Shown here: positions 1 through 7,035 of the stretch, one piece after another
How positions within the stretch are numbered: position 1 is the stretch's first letter
Layout of the letters: every line of letters starts with the position of its first letter
Assembly (NCBI GenBank): GCA_003518755.1
Contig: DOYA01000008.1
Location: forward strand, 1 to 13,295
DNA length: 13,295 bases
Origin: Clostridiales bacterium
GTDB lineage: Bacteria > Bacillota > Clostridia > TANB77 > CAG-508
Direction: 5' to 3'
The notes under the pieces: model-generated
What the model was told of the DNA's origin: nothing
The model's database searches: none
The model's input: only the letters and a program-made list of their open reading frames with translations
Made by a program: the position numbers and the translations under genes

Positions 1-106
1 TTTTTTCTGTTTCTCCACTTTTATCGCTTATCCAATAATTACCAAGTGGAGTTTGAGGTAGTTTTATAGTGTGTATAGATTTTTTTCCTATTAGAGTTAC
101 TAGCAA
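1..106 (-). CDS. Second EssC-like T7SS ATPase, N-terminal 35 codons only (cut by window edge)
   Basis: A TTG start at 106 is preceded by GGAGG (114-118) with a 7-base gap, and the frame stays open to the window edge. The peptide begins MLVTLIGKK and continues LPQTPLGNYWISDKSGE. It aligns without gaps to the start of the complete EssC encoded at 6307-1703 (MRIALIGKD, then LPEIPMGSYWINDSSGE), with 18 of 35 positions identical by my count. Both genes use a TTG start. The match therefore marks the first part of the N-terminal FHA region of a second EssC/YukBA-type motor. The divergence argues for a distinct paralogue rather than a recent duplication. Whether the gene is full length, or only an N-terminal fragment, lies outside the window. 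A candidate promoter is at 142-170. The frame is short, so it is easily missed by length-filtered gene calling. Confidence 0.85.
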   Translation of the reverse strand, partial: MLVTLIGKKSIHTIKLPQTPLGNYWISDKSGETEK

Positions 107-141
107 AATGTACCCTCCTTTATATTTAGATATTTATAATT

Positions 142-170
142 ATTATTAAACATATTATTATTATTTTCAA
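142..170 (-). promoter_or_regulatory. Candidate promoter of the second EssC-like gene
   Basis: On the minus strand TTGAAA (165-170) is followed after 17 bases by AATAAT (142-147), which matches the -10 consensus at 5 of 6 positions but lacks the first T. Transcription would start near 135, just upstream of the ribosome binding site at 114-118. The region is AT-rich, so chance matches are likely. Confidence 0.35.
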
Positions 171-325
171 GCCCTTATTAAATTACTATCAATGGTTTTC
201 TCTATTTCCGCAGACTTAATTGTTATATTACATTTATATTAAATTTTAGTTACATTTTAATAAAAATTTGTTAAAAAGAACTCTATACTCTATAGAACCT
301 TAATTTCCGTAGGATTTCTATAAAT

Positions 326-383
326 AAAAAAACCGGAACTAAGATTTTGTACGCATTATAAATGCAACAAAATCTAACTTCCG
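326..383 (-). terminator. Strong Rho-independent terminator
   Basis: Read on the minus strand, a long hairpin pairs CGGAA with TTCCG (outer 5 bp), AGATTTTGT with ACAAAATCT (9 bp) and GCATT with AATGC around a 3-base loop (arms 334-357 and 361-383). It is followed at once by a run of seven T (bases 326-332 as A on the plus strand). The T tract lies only on the minus-strand exit side, so it terminates minus-strand RNA. It sits about 220 bases upstream of the second EssC-like gene. It may end a small RNA, or act as an attenuator in that gene's leader. Confidence 0.7.
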
Positions 384-464
384 CCATATTTATCTTCTAA
401 GGAAACTCACCACTTTCGTGGATGACTTTCCTAAGAATATAAAAAAAGAATATAAGTTAACTTA
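326..464 (-). ncRNA. Candidate small structured RNA or leader, unclassified
   Basis: A possible promoter (TTGAAC at 492-497, 15-base spacer, perfect TATAAT at 471-476) would start RNA near 464. Downstream is a hairpin at 396-436: a 10-bp stem with one mismatch, an internal loop, then CCAC/GTGG closed by a GAAA (GNRA-type) tetraloop on the minus-strand RNA. The strong terminator at 326-383 follows. Two consecutive hairpins, one GNRA-capped and one with a T tract, in DNA without a substantial reading frame suggest a transcript of about 135 nt. I compared it from memory with common riboswitch and small RNA motifs and recognised none. It could instead be debris between two gene clusters. Confidence 0.3.
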
Positions 465-467
465 TAT
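441..467 (-). terminator. Palindrome with T tract, terminator-like
   Basis: ATATAAGTTAACTTATAT at 450-467 is a perfect 18-base palindrome. On the minus strand it is followed by TC and seven T. It lies 4 bases after the stop of the micro-ORF at 472-531, the position expected for a gene-end terminator. The stem is purely AT apart from two G-C pairs, so termination would be weak. The same palindrome could be an operator next to the TATAAT at 471-476. Confidence 0.35.
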
Positions 468-471
468 CCTA

Positions 472-531
472 TTATAACGATGCTTTAAGTTGTTCAATTT
501 GTGCACTTAGATTTCTTTCTGCTTCATACAT
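472..531 (-). pseudogene. 19-codon micro-ORF, possible 3' remnant of a decayed coiled-coil gene
   Basis: The minus-strand frame reads MYEAERNLSAQIEQLKASL then TAA, with an in-frame TAG two codons before the ATG and no ribosome binding site. The peptide is amphipathic and looks like the C-terminal end of a helical protein. It is followed by a palindrome and T tract at 441-467. That combination would fit the surviving tail of a degraded helical T7SS gene. It is equally compatible with chance, since a frame this short is weak evidence. Confidence 0.2.
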
Positions 532-638
532 TTTTTTCTAATTAAGCTCTATCTAATAATATCTAATAGTATAACTAACTTATTTTTACATTTATATGTA
601 AATACTATAACGATACCTTTTTATTTTAGACTAATACA

Positions 639-690
639 ATAAAATACATTTTCTTCAATATTTTAATATATTGTAGAAAATGCATTTTAT
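639..690 (-). terminator. Long hairpin directly after the 200-aa WXG gene
   Basis: Two 23-base arms (639-661 and 668-690) pair with only one mismatch and one G-U pair around a 6-base loop. The hairpin begins 2 bases after the stop codon at 693. No clean T tract follows on the minus strand, so it may stabilise the mRNA 3' end as much as terminate it. Confidence 0.55.
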
Positions 691-692
691 CA

Positions 693-1295
693 TTATCCTT
701 CAACACTTTCTTCTGCATTAATATTGGTTTTAATTACTTCTTCAAGATTTGCTGTTACATTATCAATTATTCTTTTTAAATTTTCGTCCATTAAATCTTT
801 GTTCTTAAATAAGTTAAGTTTTAATCTTGGTAATGCATCACTTGAATTCCATTCAATATTCAATGCAGTTTGAATTAATTCGTCTCCTAATGTAAGTGCA
901 AATTGTAAGTCACCAGATAATTGAGTTAAATCTGTTTGTAGTCTTTCTGTATTCATATTTGAAACATTTGTATTATTTTCAGGAATAACTTCATCTAAAA
1001 CTGCTGGCGTTTGCTGTACAGGCTCAATTGGAGCTCTATCTGCTGTTGTATAGATGAAAAATGCGTTTGAATTCTTATTGATCGCTACAGACAAATCGTT
1101 TAGTATTTCATTATTAACTTTAACAGAATTATTCCAATCAGTATAAATTAATTCAAAATTATGACCACTCCAGTAAGTTGCCATATTTCTAATTATTGTG
1201 TTTGCACTTTCTAGCTTTTCATTAAACCTTGGATATAAGTCCCTCATAGTTTCAAGTCCATGTTGTACTGAAATTTTATCCATATGTAAATCCAT
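693..1295 (-). CDS. Double-length WXG100-type T7SS protein (200 aa), WXG-2
   Basis: This is a predicted small helical T7SS substrate. Residues 1-90 match the WXG100 pattern: a helix, the WSG turn at 42-44 (YWSG), a second helix containing W54, then Y82-T-T-A-D86, the YxxxD/E export motif of WXG proteins. WXG100 proteins usually end near residue 100. Here a Pro/Asn-rich linker (about 87-115) leads into a second helical segment (116-195) with a Trp-Asn-Ser turn (149-151), so the protein looks like two WXG100-like units fused. I place the start at the ATG at 1295. A GTG at 1304 lies inside the AGGAGGTG ribosome binding site and is not credible. It shares motif spacing with the protein at 11551-10958 but little overall identity. 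It follows the EssC/EsaB unit and has its own promoter (1316-1344). No signal peptide or membrane segment is visible. Confidence 0.85.
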   Translation of the reverse strand: MDLHMDKISVQHGLETMRDLYPRFNEKLESANTIIRNMATYWSGHNFELIYTDWNNSVKVNNEILNDLSVAINKNSNAFFIYTTADRAPIEPVQQTPAVLDEVIPENNTNVSNMNTERLQTDLTQLSGDLQFALTLGDELIQTALNIEWNSSDALPRLKLNLFKNKDLMDENLKRIIDNVTANLEEVIKTNINAEESVEG

Positions 1296-1315
1296 TTTTT
1301 TCACCTCCTAGTTTT

Positions 1316-1344
1316 TTTGTATCACAATCAGAAAATGTTGTCAA
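1316..1344 (-). promoter_or_regulatory. Promoter of WXG-2
   Basis: A perfect TTGACA (1339-1344) is followed after 17 bases by TACAAA (1316-1321), preceded by TG as in an extended -10 element. The transcript would start almost at the AGGAGGTG ribosome binding site. TTGACA-N14-TGATA is also found, at the same spacing, in front of the other WXG gene (11580-11608). Confidence 0.6.
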
Positions 1345-1458
1345 TACAGTATTAATCTTTTTTTATTTCTTTATATATCTAAATTTTTAATTTTCCTAGA
1401 GCCAAGCTTATTACAAAAATATTATAATATATATTTAAACTTATTAAACAAGATATTT

Positions 1459-1710
1459 TTATATTAAAATCAACTGCATTCCATTCTTTATTTGAGAATC
1501 ACGAACTCTTAAATCAACATCTATCATTTCTTCTGAAAATAAATTATATAGTCTTGGAATTTCAACAGGCTTATAATTTCCACCACAAAATTCATCAATT
1601 GCTTTAATTAATAATAAAATAATTTCTGAAACTTTCTTATTTAATGGTATTTTCACATCATACCTTTCCTCAATAGCTGGTACATATAATTTTATTAATA
1701 CTTTATCCAT
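1459..1710 (-). CDS. esaB: YukD/EsaB-like ubiquitin-fold T7SS component (83 aa)
   Basis: This is a small cytoplasmic accessory protein of the T7SSb motor. Length, hydrophobic periodicity and neighbourhood fit the YukD/EsaB family (ubiquitin fold, about 80 aa): a first strand VLIKLYV, then YDVKIPLNKKVSEIILLLIKA covering the second strand and main helix, and a final NGMQLILI strand at the C-terminus. I choose the ATG at 1710, which has AAGGTGA six bases upstream. A GTG at 1719 falls inside that ribosome binding site. The gene overlaps the 3' end of essC by 8 bases, implying translational coupling and a shared mRNA. In Bacillus and Staphylococcus loci YukD/EsaB is likewise encoded beside the motor and is needed for secretion. 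No covalent-modification tail such as a terminal Gly-Gly is present, as expected for this family. Confidence 0.85.
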   Translation of the reverse strand: MDKVLIKLYVPAIEERYDVKIPLNKKVSEIILLLIKAIDEFCGGNYKPVEIPRLYNLFSEEMIDVDLRVRDSQIKNGMQLILI

Positions 1711-4700
1711 TATCTTCACCTTTATCTTTCATTCCAATTAATTTAATTTGTTTAAACTCTCCAGATTCAACATAATATCCAAAACTATTACCGATATTGT
1801 TGTTTATTCCTCTTCTATCAAGTATGCTTATTAAATATTGATCATCAAAACCATTTCCAATCCAAATTCCATTATCATTCTCAATGTATTGTTTATACCA
1901 GGTATCATATTCATGATCCTTTATTTTGTTTGCACTATCGACAATAATAAAACTATTATTACCATTTTCTTTTGCTACACTTAATTGTTTTTCAAAGTCA
2001 ATTGCTTCTTCTTCTATTTTTTGTAAAAATTTATCTATTCCTATAATGATACAAATATTATGCTCAATAGTGTTTTCATTTTTAGCCTCTAAGATCAAGT
2101 TGTAGAAATCCCCTATAATATCCTGCTTTTTATCATATAAAATCTTTTCTGTATCAAAAACTGTAATTTTTACATTTATTTCTTTTAGCATCTCTATTAT
2201 TGCATTTGTATAATATCCTGCATCTCTAATATTTTTTGATGTTATAATTGTTATAAAATTATTTTTAAAATTATAATTGCACCAGTGTAGATTTTCTTTA
2301 TATATTCCTAATGGTATTTTCTGTAATGATTTTACTTCATTTTTTACTTCCTCAATGGTTATTCTATCTTGTAATACAGGCACTTTCTTAGCCATTACTT
2401 GATTATTTACTTTGATTTTTTCAATTAATTCTTTAATAAACACATTAAATTCTTCTGGTTCACATGTTTTTGCAGTTTGAAATTCAAATATTTCTCCATT
2501 CTTGCAAATCAGTCCTCTACCAAATAAATTTGATGGTCTTTTTTTACCTACATTTTCAAAAATGTTATAATAATCATCTTCATTATTGACCCTTAAAGCT
2601 ATTTTCTGTTTAAAATTCTGAGTTAATCTGTATCTCATGTCACTATATGAACCAACTGTAAATACAAAAGATATTCCACAATTATTTCCTTCCCTTGTTA
2701 AAGTAAGTATTGTATCATCATAATCCATTTCATACATCTCATTAAAAGCTTCATAGCTGTTCATTATAATTACAATCGCTGGCATTGTTTTTTCACTTGT
2801 TTGATTATATAAATTATAATCTCCATTATAATTTGATAATATAGTTTTCCTATTCTTTATTTCTTGAGTTATCATTTCAAAAAATCTACCTATTTTTTCA
2901 GCTTCACTTAAAAATAGAACATCACCGACTTGAGGTGCATCGTTAAAGATTTTCAATGACTCACTTCCAAAATCTAATATATAGGTCCAAACCTTATTGG
3001 AATCATAATTGCTAATTAGTTCATATACAATCGTACTTAAAAGTGTTTCTTTTCCACTATCTGCACTACCATATATAACCACATTTTCACCAGTCAATAA
3101 AGATAGTTCTACTACACCTTGTTTTTGATTTGTTGGATCATCATATTCTCCTACAATAATATTTGAATTATTTTTTACTTTGTATTTTTTTCTTAAATCT
3201 TGAACAAATATTGTTTCCGGAATACTGTCTAACCACAAGTTATTTTTGATAATCTTTTCTTTTTCTGCTATTTGAGCTAAGTATTGTACTATACGAGTCA
3301 ATTGTTCTCCATCCTGTTTAGCTTTTCTGTGTGTATTATTGTCTATTTGTTTAACCACTTCTCCTATATCTGAAATAAATTCAACTGAATTATCTACTTT
3401 TTTCTTTACAATATTAGAAGGTATATATTGTGCTCCTGTCCAAGCAGATTGTCCTAAGGTAAAATACTCATCATTTCCAACTTGTAAATAGAATTGTCCT
3501 TGCCCTTTTAAATATGCCGCATCAGGCTTCTTAATAACATCTCTACTATCATCTGTAGTTTGAACTTTTAAACAAATTCCAAATCTACTATTACTACGTA
3601 TTTGTTCATTTACAATACCTGATGGTTTTTGAGTTGCGAGAATTAAGTGTACCCCTAAACTACGTCCTATTCTTGAAACACTCATTAATTCATCCATAAA
3701 ATCTTCTTGTTGTTGCTTTAATTCTGCAAATTCGTCACATATAATAAACAAATGAGGTATAGGCTCTTTAACTACTCCTTCATGATATAATTTTTGGTAT
3801 TTATATATATCAATTGTTCCTTCATCTGTCATATTTCTTGCTTCATTAAATTCTATCTGTCTTCTTCTTAATTCTGATTGAATAGAAGCAAGCGACCTTT
3901 GTAACCCTATTTTATCTATATTTGTAATTGTACCAACTAAATGTGGTAATTTTATATTTTTCTTTTGAAAAGCTCCTGCTAATCCACCACCTTTGTAATC
4001 AATTAAAACAAATGCTACATCATCTGGATGATAATTTACTGCTAATGATAAAATATATGTTATTATAAATTCTGATTTTCCAGAACCTGTACTCCCCGCT
4101 ATTAGTCCATGTGGTCCATGATATTTTTCATGTAAATCAAGAAATATTTTTCTACCTGTACTATCTATTCCAATTGGCGTTTTTAAAGATATAGTTGAAT
4201 CATTGTTCATCCATCTTTGCTGAATATTTAATTGTTCAATAGTTCCAACATCAAACATTTCCATAAAAGGATATACTGATGGTAAGTTGTTTTTTCCAGC
4301 TATAGAATACTTAATCGGTATATTTGATAGTTTTTCGCTAATCTCATCAAATAAAAATTCATCAGGCAAATGTATATTAAATTCTTTTTGATTTCCATCT
4401 TCCAATTTGCTCTCAAATATTCTTCCACTATTTTCATTAAATGTAATAAAAGTTTTACATTCATTTGGTAGCTGTACCCAATCTTTTGTTACAAACAATA
4501 TACTAAATCCTTTATTGTTTTTGCTTTCTAGTATTTCTTTTATTATTCGGACTTCTTCTATTTTCTTATAATCATCAGTAATAATTAGATAATATGGCGA
4601 ATATGATTTAAAATCTGTTTGATTGGCATATGGATTCTCATTACTCGTTCTATTTTTCCATTCTTCTTCTAAATATTTAGATATTCTTTCTATATCAATA

Positions 4701-6307
4701 TATTCATCCGAAAAAAATCTTATCTCTCTACTGTCATTCCAAACATGTGGTAACATTTTAGCAAATTCCCATTTTTTTCTATCACTGACCCAAAATACAA
4801 GTTTTAAATCTCTATAACTATGAAAAGTTATTAACTGCATTAAGATACTTTGTACCATATTCATAAGACTTTCACTATTTTGAGAAATTAATGCGGATAT
4901 GTTTTTTTCTGTCATAGAATAAACTATTGGTGCTCCTTGAAGAGTTTTTGACTTTTTGGTAACATCTTGTAAAATGTCTACTAAATTGTCATCTTCCATT
5001 TTAAAACTTTCTTCTGGATAATTTATATCTGCTTCTAATGGTACTTTACCAATTCCAAGTCTAACTGAAAGAAAATCAAAATCTTCTATATTTCTTTCCC
5101 AAAGTCTTGTCTCTTTATTTAAAATAATCTTTTTACACTCTTCTGGTGGAATATAATTTTCTAATAGAATTTCTCTTTGATTCATCATTGCTTCGTCTAT
5201 TTGTTCTATTTTAGTATCAATATATTTTCTATATCTTTTTTGCCTTTTTTCTTCATGTTTTATTTTCCTCTTTTTTTCATATTTAACATTTAGTATTGGA
5301 AATAATACTATTGCAACAAGCATTATAAAAGCAATTAAAATTTCTGCTATCACTTCTGCTTTCGAGGCTGTCCCATTCATTGTTCCAATCATTGCTCGCC
5401 CACTAGATAATAGCATTAATATCCCCATAGAAAGAGTAGATCCTAATACTAAAACAGCAGGTGTTTCATCTTTTTCATTAATTGCAGGAGGGGGATCTAT
5501 CTTTATATTTTCTCTCTTTATAACTTTTGTTAATCTTGGTGCTCTAGAAAAATATTCATTATCAGAATATAATGGTTGTTCATCATAATAATCTTCGTCA
5601 ATTGAAGACTCTTCTTCACCAAATATATCTATTGTATTAGTTTTTAATTCTTTAAATACTTTTGTGTCTAATTTAAGTTTATTTAATGGATTATTAATAA
5701 AAATACTATTCTTCATAATAATTATTTTTAATCCCATAATAAATATAATATCACCATTATGTAAAACTTTAGATTTGTTAGATACAAGTTCACCATTAAC
5801 TACAGTTCCATATTTTTTATCTATATTTTCTAAAATCCAATTGTTATTATATAGTACAAGTCTTGTATGTGTATGTGCTGTAAGATTATTGTTATATGTT
5901 ATTTGATTTTTTTCACTTTTACCGATAAATATTTCCTTTATGTTATTATTTATACTAAAATGTTTAAAGTTTGTTTCCACTAAAGGATAGCAATATAATA
6001 TATATATATTATTCAAATCACCTATTGCTATTGCATAAACGCCATTTTCTTCTAATATTGCTTTGTCTAATATACTGTCTTTTTGTGTTTTAATTTTCAC
6101 TTCATCTGAGGTAATATCAATTACTTTTGGATTTATTATTTTAACTAGTCTATTTGTTACAATTTGCCATTTTCCATTTTTCCCCTCAACATTTACTAGC
6201 TTTTTTTCATTTTCACCAGAAGAATCATTTATCCAATAACTTCCCATAGGAATTTCCGGTAAGGCTAATTTTAAAAATTTATCTTTTCCTATCAACGCAA
6301 TACGCAA
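1703..6307 (-). CDS. essC: EssC/YukBA-type T7SS motor ATPase (FHA, two TM, FtsK/SpoIIIE domains; 1534 aa)
   Basis: This is the membrane-anchored motor of T7SSb. Residues 1-104 form a first, degenerate FHA-like region. Residues 105-197 form a second (IGKS at 128-131, YGTVVNG at 166-172, LHNGDII at 182-188), but the usual FHA Ser/His phosphothreonine contacts are not conserved. Two membrane segments lie near 284-302 and 319-340, followed by a basic stretch (341-361). A P-loop-less D0 region spans about 440-660. D1 (about 700-960) has an intact Walker A (GSTGSGKS, 738-745) and Walker B (D858, E859). D2 (about 1040-1290) keeps GSADSGKE (1080-1087), but its Walker B acid is Asn1183. D3 (about 1320-1520) lacks a P-loop. 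Length matches family members of about 1500 aa. The start is TTG at 6307, 8 bases after GGAGG, and a strong promoter lies at 6351-6378. It overlaps esaB downstream. Confidence 0.96.
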   Translation of the reverse strand: MRIALIGKDKFLKLALPEIPMGSYWINDSSGENEKKLVNVEGKNGKWQIVTNRLVKIINPKVIDITSDEVKIKTQKDSILDKAILEENGVYAIAIGDLNNIYILYCYPLVETNFKHFSINNNIKEIFIGKSEKNQITYNNNLTAHTHTRLVLYNNNWILENIDKKYGTVVNGELVSNKSKVLHNGDIIFIMGLKIIIMKNSIFINNPLNKLKLDTKVFKELKTNTIDIFGEEESSIDEDYYDEQPLYSDNEYFSRAPRLTKVIKRENIKIDPPPAINEKDETPAVLVLGSTLSMGILMLLSSGRAMIGTMNGTASKAEVIAEILIAFIMLVAIVLFPILNVKYEKKRKIKHEEKRQKRYRKYIDTKIEQIDEAMMNQREILLENYIPPEECKKIILNKETRLWERNIEDFDFLSVRLGIGKVPLEADINYPEESFKMEDDNLVDILQDVTKKSKTLQGAPIVYSMTEKNISALISQNSESLMNMVQSILMQLITFHSYRDLKLVFWVSDRKKWEFAKMLPHVWNDSREIRFFSDEYIDIERISKYLEEEWKNRTSNENPYANQTDFKSYSPYYLIITDDYKKIEEVRIIKEILESKNNKGFSILFVTKDWVQLPNECKTFITFNENSGRIFESKLEDGNQKEFNIHLPDEFLFDEISEKLSNIPIKYSIAGKNNLPSVYPFMEMFDVGTIEQLNIQQRWMNNDSTISLKTPIGIDSTGRKIFLDLHEKYHGPHGLIAGSTGSGKSEFIITYILSLAVNYHPDDVAFVLIDYKGGGLAGAFQKKNIKLPHLVGTITNIDKIGLQRSLASIQSELRRRQIEFNEARNMTDEGTIDIYKYQKLYHEGVVKEPIPHLFIICDEFAELKQQQEDFMDELMSVSRIGRSLGVHLILATQKPSGIVNEQIRSNSRFGICLKVQTTDDSRDVIKKPDAAYLKGQGQFYLQVGNDEYFTLGQSAWTGAQYIPSNIVKKKVDNSVEFISDIGEVVKQIDNNTHRKAKQDGEQLTRIVQYLAQIAEKEKIIKNNLWLDSIPETIFVQDLRKKYKVKNNSNIIVGEYDDPTNQKQGVVELSLLTGENVVIYGSADSGKETLLSTIVYELISNYDSNKVWTYILDFGSESLKIFNDAPQVGDVLFLSEAEKIGRFFEMITQEIKNRKTILSNYNGDYNLYNQTSEKTMPAIVIIMNSYEAFNEMYEMDYDDTILTLTREGNNCGISFVFTVGSYSDMRYRLTQNFKQKIALRVNNEDDYYNIFENVGKKRPSNLFGRGLICKNGEIFEFQTAKTCEPEEFNVFIKELIEKIKVNNQVMAKKVPVLQDRITIEEVKNEVKSLQKIPLGIYKENLHWCNYNFKNNFITIITSKNIRDAGYYTNAIIEMLKEINVKITVFDTEKILYDKKQDIIGDFYNLILEAKNENTIEHNICIIIGIDKFLQKIEEEAIDFEKQLSVAKENGNNSFIIVDSANKIKDHEYDTWYKQYIENDNGIWIGNGFDDQYLISILDRRGINNNIGNSFGYYVESGEFKQIKLIGMKDKGEDNG

Positions 6308-6350
6308 TTTATTGTCCTCCTGTTATATTAATTATATTTATACACTTCCT

Positions 6351-6378
6351 ATTTTATATTATTATTTATTTTTGTCAA
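6351..6378 (-). promoter_or_regulatory. Promoter of the essC-esaB unit
   Basis: A perfect TTGACA (6373-6378) is followed after 16 bases by TAAAAT (6351-6356, 5 of 6 consensus matches). The predicted start near 6344 leaves a leader of about 37 bases containing the GGAGG site at 6316-6320. Confidence 0.65.
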
Positions 6379-6507
6379 TGTATGAATTTTTCATGCTAAT
6401 CTTTAAGTATTTATTTGCGTAAATCTTGCGCTTTTTTAATACTATTTAACATTTTTATTACATTTTTATATCATTTATATTAAAAATAGCATTTTTTCTT
6501 ACGCATT

Positions 6508-6545
6508 AAAGGGTATTGACCTTTTTGAACTTGCCAATACCCTTT
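6508..6545 (-). terminator. Hairpin terminator after the DUF4176-like gene
   Basis: An 11-bp perfect stem pairs AAAGGGTATTG with CAATACCCTTT (6508-6518 and 6535-6545). It lies about 25 bases after the stop of the DUF4176-like gene. The A/T flanks are symmetric, and the stronger T run is on the plus-strand side, so it may work in both directions. It separates the effector unit from the motor unit. The rest of 6308-6570 holds only the essC promoter and leader. Confidence 0.5.
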
Positions 6546-6570
6546 TTTAAATTTTCATTATTAAATTTTT

Positions 6571-7035
6571 CTAAGCCTTCTTTTTTGTTGTTTTTGCTTT
6601 TTTGGATGTACTTCCTTTTTTATTGCTTGTTGTTTTCTTAGTTGTTGATGTTTTTTTACCATTTGTCTCTTTTTTCAACTCTACCTTTTTAGTTTTCTTT
6701 GTTTTTGTTGCTTTAACATCTGATTGTTTTTTTAATTTTTTATTTATTTTTTCAAATTCAGTCATAAATATATTTAAAGTCTTTTTAAATTCTTTTTCTT
6801 CTGCATCATTTGATAATCCAATATGATATACTTTTTCTATTTGGTCATGATTAAATAAGCATATTTGGTCTGAATTTAAAAATCCTTCTGGATACATACA
6901 TCCACTATAATCCCATATCTTTTCCTTATTGCTATTATCTATTGCGCAAAATCCTGCAATCATTAGTCTCTTAGTTGCTCCTTTTAAAATAACAACAGTA
7001 CCTATTGGTAAATATTTTTCTTTAATTTCTTTCAT
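6571..7035 (-). CDS. DUF4176-like T7SS-associated protein with Lys/Thr-rich tail (154 aa)
   Basis: Residues 7-90 carry the pattern I associate with DUF4176, a small cytoplasmic family commonly encoded in Bacillota T7SS loci: LPIGTVVILKG with KRLMIAG (9-28), WDYSGCMYPEG (41-51), CLFNHDQIEKVY (59-70), and an acidic helix ending EEKEFKKTL (79-87). Its biochemical role is not established. The unusual part is residues 102-154, a low-complexity tail with 22 Lys among 53 residues, mixed with Thr and Ser, resembling a histone H1-type or nucleic-acid-binding tail. The ATG at 7035 follows AAGGAGAG with good spacing, and the gene overlaps the 230-aa gene by 14 bases, so the two are probably translationally coupled. 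No signal peptide or membrane segment is seen. A role as chaperone or immunity factor is inference only. Confidence 0.75.
   Translation of the reverse strand: MKEIKEKYLPIGTVVILKGATKRLMIAGFCAIDNSNKEKIWDYSGCMYPEGFLNSDQICLFNHDQIEKVYHIGLSNDAEEKEFKKTLNIFMTEFEKINKKLKKQSDVKATKTKKTKKVELKKETNGKKTSTTKKTTSNKKGSTSKKAKTTKKKA

Noticed and set aside
107..325. A gene in the leader region of the second EssC-like gene
   Set aside because: Stops are frequent in all frames, and no ribosome binding site plus frame combination was found apart from the EssC-like start itself.
326..436. Known riboswitch (c-di-GMP, cobalamin, TPP, preQ1, glutamine classes)
   Set aside because: None of the conserved core sequences of these classes that I know could be found on either strand.
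4623..4817. Plus-strand reading frame of 64 codons, with similar ones at 5664-5906, 6602-6826, 7281-7478 and 9947-10474
   Set aside because: All are antisense shadows of convincing minus-strand genes. They are rich in Phe/Leu/Ser/Ile, as expected from the complement of AT-rich coding DNA, and show no family motifs.
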